A stretch of DNA of 64,000 nucleotides from Henckelia pumila. Lineage: Eukaryota > Streptophyta > Magnoliopsida > Lamiales > Gesneriaceae. Position numbers and translations under genes: made by a program. Positions 11,616-22,314 of the stretch are shown piece after piece. The stretch lies in the NCBI RefSeq assembly GCF_033568475.1, contig NC_133122.1, positions 83,537,442 through 83,601,441 of the forward strand. Reading direction: 5' to 3'. The first letter of the stretch is position 1, and every line of letters starts with the position of its first letter. The notes below the pieces were generated by a model, which was not told the origin of the DNA, did no database searches, and worked only from the letters and a program-made list of their open reading frames with translations.

Positions 11616-13148
11616 TCATAGGCAACAACACAACAGACTCTTTTTCATAGTAAAAGAAGAACGATTCTTAAACCCATCATGTGTCACCTTCCTATCAAAT
11701 TGCCACGGTCTACCCAACAAGATATGACAGGCTTGCATAGGAACAACATCACACAACACTTCATCCTCATATTTACCAATTGAGAAAGGCACCACAACTC
11801 GCCTAGTCACTCTTACTTCAGAACTATCATTAAACCATTGCAATTTATATGGTTAAGGATGATTTAAAGTAGGCAAACTCAATTTTTCAACAAGCTCACT
11901 ACTCGCGACGTTGGTACAGCTACCCCCATCAATGATGACACTACACACTTTGTTTTTCACAAAGCATCTAGTATGAAACAAATTTTCCCTTTGATTTTCT
12001 TCCTCCTCCTTTTGTTGCACATTCAACACTCTCCTAGTTACCAACAACTCACCAACAACTGCATTACATCCCTCGTCATCGGGATCCTCTAACGCAGGCA
12101 TATCATCATAATTCTCCTCCTCACTCTCCGATTCAATCTCACCACCATCATTCACAATCATTATTTTTTTATTAGGACACTGGATAGCAATATGACCAAG
12201 ACTTTGACATCTAAAGCATTTAATGTCCCTAGAACGATTATTGGGAGTTTCAGATTTACCTTGCACTCCTTGTTTTGGCGTTTCTTGCTTGGTGTCAACT
12301 TTTTGTTTGGACGCCGTCTTGACATCCTCTCGTTTGCCAACGTTTGGACGCCAAGGTGTAGTAGCTCCACCACCCGAGGACACTCGACCAATGCCTCTTT
12401 TTTTAAGCTGTAGCTCCACTTTCATAGCTAATTGTACCATCTCCTCAAGATCCACACAATGTCGTAGCTCCACTTGGTCTTGAATATCTCTATTCAAACC
12501 ACACAGAAATCGAGCCATGGTTGCCTCACTATCCTCTTCAATGTTAGCCCGAATCATAGTAATCTCCAACTCCTTGGAGTAGTCCTCTACACTCCTCGAG
12601 CCTTGTTTCAAATTCTGCAATCGCTTAAACATATCACGATAATAGTAATTAGGAACAAACCTTTTCTTCATTATTTACTTCATCTCTTCCCATGTTTCAA
12701 CAGGCCTCTCACGATTTCTCCTCCTAGTTGTAACAAGCTGATCCCACCAAATTAGAGCATAGTCCACAAACTCAACAACTGCTAACTTTATTTTTTTCGA
12801 ATCGCTGTAGTTGTGGCAATCAAATACCGATTCCACTCTCATCTCCCACTCCAAATAAGCCTCCGGATCAGATTTCCCATGAAACGATGGAATTTTCATC
12901 TTAATCCCACTAATATTCCCATCTTCTCTACCCCTTTCAGTATATCTCCCTCGCATATCTTCTCTTCTATTTCTTCCATCCTCCTGACCTCGCCTATTCC
13001 TACCCGAATTCTCACCAAAACTCTCATCATCCTCACTAACTTCAAGTTTACTTATTCTTTCATGCATCGTTTCCAACTCAGCTCTCATCGCTTCCCTTAT
13101 CATCGTGCTCAAATCTTCCTTTGAAAAATTTTGACTGTTAGAACTCAT
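11616..13148 (-). pseudogene. G3 gag and protease, broken by stops and a frameshift
   Basis: Gag starts at 13148 (MSSNSQNFSKEDLSTMIREA). It contains the capsid-type stretch KIPSFHGKSDPEAYLEWE and a CCHC knuckle (CFRCQSLGHIAIQC, near 12210). Protease is recognised by IIDGGSCTNVASSELVEKL (about 11900) and ILLGRPWQFD. TAA codons interrupt the frame at 12675-12677 and 11853-11855. After the protease a shift near 11640-11650 ends the frame at 11616, while the neighbouring frame continues for ~35 codons with MTPKQVLEDHLKK. The 11457-11600 link to pol is A/T-rich and of low complexity. The frame as a whole is collinear with pol, as expected for one ancestral gag-pol polyprotein. Confidence 0.9.
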
Positions 13149-13690
13149 CGTACCTGCAAGAAAAGTTATTAATAAAATTCCTCACACAAATTCTCACAAA
13201 TCCCCCCAAACAAATTCACTCAATCATCTTTTTTTTCACTCAAATATAAGAATAGCTTATGCTTTGTGATTTTAAATATCAAACTCAAAAGTTTAAAACT
13301 TGTAAACACTTGCCAATCGACTCACGTAGATTGCACAAAACAAGAAATTGACTTTATGAAGATTGAAATAGACTTGGCACCCAAGACTCACAAGACACAA
13401 GAAATTTTGACCACAAGTTATTTTGCTTCCTTTTTTTTTATTTTTTTGACAATTTCGGTCTCTACTTTTTTTTTGACCGATTTCAAATCACTTTTTTTTT
13501 TTGAATTTAATTTATAACTTGTAGTACAAGACACGAAATTTGGATAACAAGTTTTAAAGAATGGAACATAAATTTGAGATGAGATAGATGAAGAACGAAG
13601 AACGAAGGATGACGAATGACGAACACGAAGAACAGATGAAGATAAAATACTTACTTGATTCAAAACCTTGGCTTTGATACCAAATGATAT
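13149..13690 (-). mobile_element. G3 leader with primer-binding site
   Basis: This is the untranslated leader upstream of gag on the minus strand. At its far end, plus-strand ggctttgataccaaatgat (13670-13688) is the complement of TGGTATCAAAGCC, a Met-tRNA primer-binding site. The middle is rich in poly-A/T and carries no gene. Confidence 0.75.
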
Positions 13691-14480
13691 GAATTCTTAA
13701 TGTATGGAAGGCAAACACGATTATATTAAAATCGTACCCTCAATCCAATAACAAAAGAAATCAAGAAATTGCCCAATCTTGAAAACAAGTAAAGGTTTTG
13801 GATTATTCACCTCTAGTTTACTTGAAACTAGCAACAAACAATCACGAAGAGAAAAACAATTGATCACAACAGGACCTTCAGAAAACCTGTTTCTGACAAC
13901 CCACGAGGATAATCAATCGACAAATGCCACAAAGTTGAAAACTTTGATAAATTTGTTTTTTTGGGTAAGCAAAAGTTTAATAAAATTCTAGAGAGAATTT
14001 TAATTGATAAATATCAAAATCAGAATTCTATATCAATAATGAATGTTTTTGTTGTATTTATAATACAACTACAAATAATAAAAGATATCGCAAAATAACT
14101 CAAAAATATATCTAAAGAAATGATAATATCTTCCTAAAAGTTTCCTAGTATGAATAAAAGACTCAAAATAAAAAAATAATGCCAAAAATATCAAAAGTCT
14201 CGCACACACACAAACATGCCGAACTGTGTGTAAAAACACGAGGCGCGGGCGTGCAAGGATGACGCGCGGGCGCACATAGCTCTTTGTCCGTCAGGCGCGG
14301 GCGCACGTCAGGAAGGCGCGGGCGCGCATGGGCTTCTGTCCATCCTCTTCAAAACTCACACAAATGCGCGCGGGCGCGCATGCCTCTCGGGTCCTGTCAC
14401 ATATTTTTGTGTTTTCTTTGATATTTTCTCCACTCTCTTGACTTTTTTGGACTTCAATAACATTGTAGCATTCCCCAAAG
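13691..14480 (-). mobile_element. G3 LTR
   Basis: It lies between the primer-binding site (13688) and the 3' end of a second pol copy (14481-14638), so it must be an LTR. Edges are approximate because no other copy is present. It includes a cluster of gcgcgggcgcgc-type GC repeats (14236-14375) and a TATA-like stretch. Confidence 0.65.
14230..14376 (-). repeat. GC-rich repeat cluster in the G3 LTR
   Basis: Six imperfect units of gcgcgggcgcgc-type sequence occur within ~145 bp, in strong contrast to the A/T-rich LTR around them. Confidence 0.75.
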
Positions 14481-14638
14481 TATTCTTCAGATATTCCAAT
14501 TCTTTCTTGACAATTCATCATCAACGATTGAAGTGCTTCCTTGAACTTCTTAGCTCGACCTCTCGTAATTGGTCCTCGAGACATCTCCAACGGGTCCTTA
14601 ACCATGTGATCAACATGCAAGCTATCCGTCATCGCATC
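14481..14638 (-). pseudogene. G3: second copy of the pol 3' end
   Basis: Minus-strand translation gives [20 protein letters not shown] and [17 protein letters not shown]. It is homologous to the pol C-terminus at 8577-8705 over about 130 bp but differs at several bases. It lies on the far side of the G3 LTR, so the G3 block begins and ends with the same pol segment. On the right it joins directly to the G2-2a leader (cagcggggtagatcgag). Confidence 0.88.
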
Positions 14639-14932
14639 AGCGGGGTAGATCGAGTCCGCATGAATTGAATTCTCGCATGGGATTGATTTATTTAAATGAT
14701 TATTTAAAAAAGTGCGAGCATGCTTTATTGATCCTTGAATTAATTGAATTTTATGATTGTGATTTAATTTATGAAGCATGAATTACGTGATATATATATC
14801 TGCCTTTGTGCTATTATCTGTTCTAGTATATCCTTGAGGTTTGTGAGTACTCAGAGCAGAGTTTTGGACACCGAGGTTATGAGATTGAGGTTGTGATTGA
14901 GATATTGTGTCCTAACCTCTTTGGTATCAGAT
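14639..14932 (+). mobile_element. G2-2a leader (5' untranslated region)
   Basis: Begins cggggtagatcgagtccgc, matching the reverse complement of the 2c leader near 23800-23820. The primer-binding site that should precede it was lost with the LTR end. A pyrimidine-rich stretch and the gag start follow. No gene. Confidence 0.8.
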
Positions 14933-16196
14933 ATGGCTCCTAGACGAGGTTCGAACAGAGGACGACCAGTTTTTACTACTCAAATGGATCAGGGTAGTAC
15001 TGGAGCAGATCAGATGGATGCGACAGCCACTCCTATGGAAACTCTACTGAAGTGATTTCGATCGTTCCGACCGCCGATCTTGACGGGTACCGAGAACTCC
15101 GTTGATTGTGAAAGTTGGATAGATGACATTGATCAGCTCTTTGATTCCCTCGACTATACCGATGACCGCAGAATCAGGTTAGTCATTCACCAGCTACAGG
15201 GTGTTGCTAAGAATTGGTGGATCACAACCAAGAGGGCAAATGAGAATCGAGGCACCGCTATCACTTGGAGTCTGTTCAAGACTGAATTCTATAAGAGATT
15301 TTTTCCTGTTTCGTACCGAAAGGAAAAAGGTGCCGAATTTGCGAATTTGAAGCAAGGGAAATTGAGCATTGAGGAGTACGTTGCCATGTTCGATAACTTG
15401 TTGCGTTTTGCGCCGCATATTGCTGAGAATGAGGAAGCCAAGGCCGACCAGTTCATTAATGGCTTGAACCCTGAGATCTTTACTTTGGTTAACACCGGTA
15501 GGCCGAACCATTTTGCGGACGCTATGGATCAAGCTAAAGGAGCAGAAACAGGTCTGTTGAGATAGAGAGGGAGTCAGTTTGTGCCTCAAAAGCAGCAAGG
15601 ATAGTTCCCAACACAACCTACTCTATACGAGGACCAACCGTCCCAATATCAGAATCAATATTTCCAGTTTCAGAATCAACCACCGAGATTTGAGGATGGA
15701 AGCAGCGGAGGTAATAAGAAGGATTACTATCATCCGAAAGGGAAGCAGTTTAAGAAGCATGGAAGCAGTTCGTCGAGCTCTAGTGGCTCAAGGCAGTATG
15801 GATCGGAACAGATTTCGGGTCAGTCAGGCATGTCTTATGCCAATTGCGGAGGTCGTCATTCTAGTGATCAGTGTAGGGGTATTTTTGGAAGCTGTTATAT
15901 CTGTAAGCAGGCGGGGCACTTTGCTAGATTGTGTCCTCAGAGGGGCTCTGAGCATGCGCAGAGTGGAATTTCTTTGGGACAGTCACCTCAGCCTCAGTGG
16001 CACGCATCTATGGTCCACTCTTTTCAACCTCAACAGCAGAATAGACAGGAAGGAAATCAGTATGCGAACCAACCTCCCAGATAGCAGGCACGGGTTTATG
16101 CTCTGACCGAAGATAAGACTCAGGTCGCACCCGAGAATGACATATCAGGTAAACGCTCGATTTTGATTTTTCTAATCTTATTGACTGATAGATACT
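14933..16196 (+). pseudogene. G2-2a gag with four in-frame stops
   Basis: Gag starts at ATG 14933 (MAPRRGSNRGRP). A capsid region of retrotransposon-gag type is clear (DCESWIDDIDQLFDSLDYTD, GVAKNWWITTKRAN, NLKQGKLSIEEYVAMFDNLL). After a Gln/Ser-rich linker come NCGGRHSSDQC and the knuckle CYICKQAGHFARLC. Stops in the same frame are TGA 15053-15055, TAG 15563-15565, TAG 15602-15604 and TAG 16082-16084. After the stop at 16082 the frame reads QARVYALTEDKTQ and ends at 16199 after GKRSILIFLILLTDRYW. The 2c copy ends with nearly the same residues, so this ending predates both copies. This is gag of Tekay/Del type without a working protease. Confidence 0.9.
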
Positions 16197-16199
16197 GGT

Positions 16200-17264
16200 G
16201 ATTCTCTTGCCTTCTTATTGAAGAATTTGTTGAATGTCTATCATGCCTCTTAATTTCTGTTGAATCGTACTAATTGTCGAATGCTCCAGTAGTATTGTTA
16301 AATTCTAGTCACCAGATCTTTCAGAAGAATTAGTTGGGACTAGGAATTCTTATCGGTGATCTTCTTGTCTTTTGGAATGAGAGTTTTACTGATTATTCAG
16401 AGCTTTGTGAGGATCGTATAGTAGATTGTGGTGCCAAGAAACTGTATGCTATTCTTCGATGTTGGATTCTAATTGGATCAAGTTTCTTTACTCAGTTATA
16501 TTATCTGGCAGTAGGATTTTGTTGAGCAGCGCTTCAGTATTCTTGAATTTAGGTACTGATGATCTTTAGTACTTGGCCTTCTTCTTATCGATATTTTGGG
16601 GATGTCTTCTTATTTAGAGGAATCACGCTTTAGTCTAACCATCGAGACAGCTGAAGACGTTCGAGACTCAAGGTCTGAATCTGGACTTCGAGCTCGCAGC
16701 GATCTTATTGATTAGAAGATCTGTTATATATATTCTTATGAGGAGATTTCCATGATCTTTTCTAATCTTAGGATTGTAGTATCTGTTTTCGCAGACTGAA
16801 CTGTAATGGAGGCAGAAAAGAGGATTAGATTGCATGAGGTTTCTGACTGCGAATCTTGATCTGCGGAATTGTATGCAACAACTGATGTCTTGAACCGTGG
16901 TATTTGATATTATTTTATCTACTATCTGTTTATGATTGACTGATTGATGAAATATTCTACCGTATTCCGTAAAGAATGGCTTTTAGTCGGTATCAGAGGA
17001 CTGAGATTTTGTCAGAGGTTGTCAGATGTTTGTTTTGCCAATGTATGTCAGTTTAGATAGAGATCTTTGTTGCACTCGTTCTTTCGGCAAGGACTTCGAA
17101 GAGACTTTTGTTTTTTTTTATTACAACTTGTTGCAGCTCAATATCCCAGAACGACGGACAGCTAGATCAGATGAGTCGACTTTTGATGGACGGACTTAAC
17201 GAAGTAATTTGAGAGACAAAGTTTGTGTTGGAACCGTGTTTGATTTCGAGGACGAAATCTTTTC
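16200..17264 (+). pseudogene. G2-2a pol relic (shrunken reverse transcriptase remnant)
   Basis: About 1.1 kb stands where several kb of pol would normally be. Near 16180-16200 a shifted frame gives LIDTGDSLA, recalling the protease LIDTG motif. At 16334-16525 an open stretch reads ILIGDLLVFWNESFTDYSEL and then CGAKKLYAILRCWILIG, which resembles the reverse transcriptase catalytic loop and the following helix (IDDLLVF..., AKKLYA...). The 2c copy carries the same piece as ILIDDLLIFWNENRTDHSEL. No other pol motif is visible, so the rest is deleted or worn past recognition. Confidence 0.72.
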
Positions 17265-17279
17265 TTAGAGGGGGAGAAT
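17265..17279 (+). other. Polypurine tract of G2-2a
   Basis: The purine run agagggggagaa immediately precedes the 3' LTR TG, as required for second-strand priming. The upstream cgaggacgaaat is shared with G1 and 2c. Confidence 0.85.
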
Positions 17280-19294
17280 TGTAACGCCCTGAATTTATCT
17301 TAATTGAGCTTAGTTGATTTAATTAGAGATTTCAGAGTTCAAGAGCCGACTTGATTTTGATCAGGGTCCTTTTTGTAAATTTTGGAAATTTCAGGGACTA
17401 AAACGCAAAATGGGGAAATTGTTAGATATTTAATGGGCTTTTGACTTTTCTTCCCCCATTCCTTCTCCTTCTTCTTCCTCTCTCCCTCGCCTCTCTCCTC
17501 CATTTTCACGCTTCGACTCGTTTCTCAAGCTTTGTGATTTCGATTTTCGGTTGATCCGTCCGTTGGAATTTAATTCTGAAGGCAGATTAACGATCACAAC
17601 AATGAGAGCTCCGTTATAGCGTAAGTTTATCTTCGATCGGACACTTTCAATTTTTTGGATATTGTTTGAATCAATTGGGTTTTGGGTATGTTATTTTTGG
17701 CAGAATTCTGATCGTTTATTCTCTTTCGGTTTTGAATTTGGACGTCGTTCGGAATTGTTTTGATTTTTGGAAGATTATTCGAAATTTGGGTTTCGGAGAT
17801 TTGTTGGGTTTGAGCCATTTTAGGTTGTTTGATGGTTGATTTGAGTTTATTGGATTGATATTATACTGTCTGTGTTTCCGGTTTGATTAGAATATAGCCG
17901 TTACGCCGCCGGTTTGAGTTTTGGACTATAGTTCGGTTTGAATTGTTGAGCCAATCTTCGATTGAGTTGAATGTTAATCTCGAGCCTTTATTACTTAATT
18001 CTCAGATTGTTTGAAAGCCGTTGGGTTGCAAGAGTGCAAAATTTGGATTGTTCTGAAGAATTTGAGCTGGTTTGAAGCATCGACGTCTTGAGAAAAGGTA
18101 AAAGATGACTGGGAATGGAATGGAACGAGTGACTCTGATTCGAGTGTTCCGGAAAAATCACGTAATTGCACGTTAATTGATTTATCTGAATTTATTGAAT
18201 GAATTTTGATTGACATTGCATTCATATTGAGCCTATAGACTTTATTCATTTTTAATATAGACGTTCTGAGAACTATAGTAGGGGGCATTGGCAGGCGAAT
18301 TACTGCAATGACCGACGTAACCCTCTATAGTTGCTGCAGAGTCTAGAGGATTGAAATATGCATTATCCACCCCGAAGGGAGAGTCAGTGTGATTTGTGTA
18401 TATTTTGTCCTCGGGATCCCAATCAGAAGAAGAGAATAACCAGTTTACCTTTGATTATCCAAACTTGATAATCCTAGATTTTAAAGTCATGCATATTCTT
18501 TTAAGTCCGCATTTGGATGTACTTCTTATGTATATGTTGAGTTGATATCTTATGTGGAATTGATTTATATCGTTTTGTGAATTGTTTACGTGATATTGCT
18601 TGTTAGTCTCTTTTACTGGGAATTGTATTCTCACCGGATTATCCGGCTGTTGTCTTGTCTTTGTATGTGTGCTTGGAAATAGGTGGGCAGGTTCGAGTCA
18701 GAAGCTGCATGACTAGACCGGGAATGAGACGATAGAAGTGAGACACTGTGTGTCGTAGGGTTGTGCTGTTGCACTTGTATTATTTGATTAGTCGAACCCT
18801 ATCGTCGAACTTATATGTTGTATTTTGGAGAAGAACTTAGATTGAAAGCATGTTCTTTTAGTTTGGATTGGATGTATAACTTTAGAACTATCTTGGGTTG
18901 TAATATGCATGTTGGATGTGTTGATGCATGTTTAAGATTGGAGTTTTGATTGGTGTTTGAATGGCTGAAAGCCTGCCCTGTTCTGATGTTTTTCTGGGCA
19001 GAGGGCGCGTTCGATCGCGCGAGTTCGTCGGATCGAGAGAGGCCCTTAAATTGTTGAGGCAGCAACTTCGCAAAAATTGGTGCGCTCGATCCCACGAGTT
19101 CGTGCGATCGAGCGCAGCACTATTCACCAGCACCTAGCGCATTTTGGGTGCGATCGATCCTACGAACTCGTAGGATTGAGCGCGGCACTATTCATCCAAA
19201 AAAAAATAAAAAAAATTTGTTTCGTTTCCTCGGCTCTTTGTGATCGATTGTAGTTAATTATTCGAGATTAGAAGATTAGAAACGGGGTCTCACA
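17280..19294 (+). mobile_element. G2-2a 3' LTR
   Basis: This is a 2015-bp LTR from TGTAACGCCCTG to GGTCTCACA. Near its end (18990-19190) it has three palindromic units of the type gcgctcgatc...gatcgagcgc with ~70-bp spacing. They occupy the place of the differently spelled units of the 2b and 2c LTRs. TSD CATGC follows. Confidence 0.92.
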
Positions 19295-20678
19295 CATGCA
19301 ATATCATTCAATATATCAACTAATGATATATAATCTCAAGCATGATACACAAATCTCAATCATGTACTTCTAGAAGGAATCTAAAATGAAATGCATGACT
19401 TTAAAATCTGGGATTATCAGTTCTGGATAATCAAAAGGTAATCAGCTCTTCTCTTTCTCTATTGGGATCCTGAGGATGAACTATCACACAAATCGCACCG
19501 ACTCTCCACTCCGGGTGGATAGTGTATAATTCAATCCTCTAGACTGTGAAGCAACTATAGAGGGTTAAGTCCGTCATCGCATTAAATCGCCTGCCAATGC
19601 CCCCTACTATAATTCTCAGATCGTCTAACTCAAAATGAATGAATTCAAATGGCTCAATATGAATGCAAGTGCAAAGCATAACTCATTCAATAATCCAAGT
19701 AATCAAATAATATGAAGTATGTGATTTCTCCGAAACACTCGAATCAGTCGGATTCGAGTCACTCGTTCCATTCAATTCTAAGTTGTCTTATACCTCTTCT
19801 CAATACGTCGATGCTCCAAACCTGAAAACAAAAACGATTCCTCAATCAAGATTTATTCTAACATCCTAAATCGATAATAAGAAAGTCGATAATATACGGG
19901 CTACTATCTTCGAAACGATTCAACTCCTGAAACCTCGCAACTCAACGGCCTTCAAACGAATCTGAAAAAGAAGTAATAAAGGCCCGAGATCACTATAGAC
20001 ATTCAAACTTGACTGAAAATTACTCAAATCAACTCAAACCAAACTATAGCCCTCAACTCAAACTGGTGGCATAACGGCTATATTTTGATCAATCCAAAAT
20101 CACAGACAGCAGTATACATATCGAATATACTCAAACCAATATTATATCAACAATAACATCTCAAAAAAAACAAATCTCAAAACTCCAATTCTCGAAAATC
20201 ACAAGAAAATTCATAACAAATCCGAATGACGCTCTATTTCCAAACCGACTGAGAATAAACGATAAGAGCTAGCTCAAGAACAACATAACCAAAACTCAGT
20301 CGATTCTAAAAACATCCGAAAATAGAAGTCTAGCTGATCGGAGAAATACTTACTATAGAACGAAGCTCTCGCTGCCGTGATCGCTAATCTATCTTCAGAA
20401 ATAAATTCTAACGGAAGGATCGACCGAAAACTGAAATCTAAATTCTTGAAAGTGAAATGGGGCGTATTCAATGGTGGAGAAGGCGATGGGGGAGAGATGG
20501 AGTGAAGGATAAGAGTCAACACTTGCATAAATATCTAACAAAGTTCAAAATTGCGTTTTAGTCCCTGAAATTTCTGAAAATTACAAAATAGTCCATCATC
20601 AAATTCAAATCGGCCCTCAACTTCTATAATCTCTTATTATCTCAAATAAAGTTATTAAGATAAATTCGGGGCGTTACA
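19295..20678 (-). mobile_element. G2 LTR 2b, proximal part
   Basis: This resumes LTR 2b after the 2a insertion and matches about 24530-25899. The TG edge on the minus strand is at 20678 (plus: gcgttaca), followed by a polypurine tract (plus: attctccccctct, 20679-20691). It serves as the 3' LTR of element 2c. With the 3' LTR of 2a it forms a long inverted repeat. Confidence 0.9.
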
Positions 20679-20691
20679 ATTCTCCCCCTCT

Positions 20692-22314
20692 AAGTAAATA
20701 TTTCGTCCTCGAAATCAAATACGGTTCAAACACAAGGACAAGATAGACTCAAAAGATGGCAATAAGAGTTCACTCTTCTTAAATAAGTCCAAAAATTCTG
20801 CTCCAAATTTGCACTCTGTCTCTCAAATACTCCTTCCAGTCCGCAACACCAACACTGCATTAACAAAACTGCATTCGGTTAGTCTCGAAGCTGCTTCAAA
20901 TTCTGGTCGAAACTATGAATCATTCGTCTCAAGAAATTCGGCATCTCAACAATTAAAGAACATAAGAAACTCTGTCGGTTAATTCAGCAATATTCCGTCT
21001 GTCTATCGAAATTCGTCTCATTCTCGTCAGAAAATCCTTCTATACTCAGTCACAAATCATCTTTGGTTCCCACTCATGGAATCTCCTCTAACGTTCATCT
21101 CGTTTGATCTGACTGTCCGTCGTTCTGATGATATTGAAATAAAATACGTTGTAATCAACAACAAGTGCCTCTTTGAATTCTATGCCAAAAGAACAAGTGC
21201 ATCAAGGATCTCTGTCTAAACTGACAGACTTCGGCAAAACATGACATCTGACGACCTCTGACAAAATACCAATCCTCTGGTCCAGATTGAAAATGATTCA
21301 ATACGGAATAAGGTAGCAGATTTCATCAATCGGACAATCAGAATCAGATAGTAGATAAAATAAGAACAACCATTCGACTTCTAAGATTAGAAAAGATTGC
21401 GGAAATCTCCTCGCAAGGAACGATGCGGAATCTTCCAATCAATAAGATCGCTGCGAGCTCAAGTCCAGAGTAGGGACGGAACTGGAAATTTATTTTTGGG
21501 GGGGCTAATTTTTACATGAAAAAATTATGAATAAAAATTATGGAATAATTAATTATTTATATTATTTTTTTATAAAGTACAAAATTTTGAATTAGATATT
21601 TTCTGTTCAATATCATATATAGTTCAATGTTGAATGTTCTATAAAATGATTGATATATGTAAAAAGATTTAAAAGCCCAATTAACTTCAAAGAAAGCCTA
21701 TGCATATATTAATTAATAATTTGAAAAGCCAAACTAATAAAATACAAAACATATAAACATATATATACACACTATATGGGTTGGGTTAGACTGGGCTGAA
21801 GCCCAGCCTAACCCCCCATATAGGTCCGTCTCTGGTCCAGAGCTAGACCTTGAGTCTCGAGCGTCTTCAGCTGTCTCGATGTCTAAACTAGAGTGTGATT
21901 TCTCTGAATAAGAGTATATCCAAAATCTTGATAAGAAGAAAAGCTAAGTACTAAAAGATCATCAGTACCAAAAATCAGTATACTGGGGCGCTGTTATGTC
22001 AGAAATTCCATCACCAGATCATAAAATCGAGGAAGACAACTCGATCCAAACAGAATTCAAAGAATAGCATACAACTGTTCGGCACCAAAATCTGAAAAAC
22101 GATTCTTAAAAGCTCTGAATGATCAGTACGATTCTCATTCCAAAAGATAAGCAAATCATCGATAAGAATTCCTAGCTTCAACTAATACTTTGACAAGATC
22201 CGGTTAATAGAAAAATTAACAACACTACAGGAGTGTCCATCAATTCGAACGACCCGACAAGATTTAGAGGCACGATAAACATTAAATATATTCTTCAATA
22301 ATAAGGCAAGAGAC
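20692..22314 (-). pseudogene. G2-2c pol relic
   Basis: This is non-coding in all frames apart from short remnants. Around 22020-22165 the minus strand reads ILIDDLLIFWNEN and then HSELLRIVFQIL, a reverse transcriptase catalytic-loop remnant that keeps IDD. It matches the 2a relic, including the unusual FWNE in place of the common FS(K/R). A hAT-type MITE interrupts the relic at 21471-21834. Another copy of the same 3' region is at 25900-26785. Confidence 0.72.
21471..21834 (+). mobile_element. hAT-type MITE (364 bp)
   Basis: It is flanked by the exact 8-bp duplication GTCCAGAG (21463-21470 and 21835-21842), the target length of hAT transposons. The ends are TAGGGACGGA and, as reverse complement, CAGAGACGGA. 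The paralogous sequence at 26689-26696 has a single GTCCAGAG and no insert, giving an empty site. It has no coding capacity; the strand is arbitrary. Confidence 0.93.

Larger units (their letters stand above)
7387..19294 (+). mobile_element. G2 copy 2a: non-autonomous Ty3/gypsy element with nested G3 insertion
   Basis: The left edge is TGTAATGCCCCG (7387) and the right edge GGTCTCACA (19294). Both are flanked by the 5-bp target duplication CATGC (7382-7386 and 19295-19299). The order is truncated 5' LTR (7387-8576), foreign G3 sequence (8577-14638), leader, gag (14933-16084), a pol relic, polypurine tract (17265-17279) and complete 3' LTR (17280-19294). Without the G3 block the element would be about 6.7 kb once the missing LTR end and primer-binding site are counted. 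Its target was the LTR of a sibling in the opposite orientation. Confidence 0.9.
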
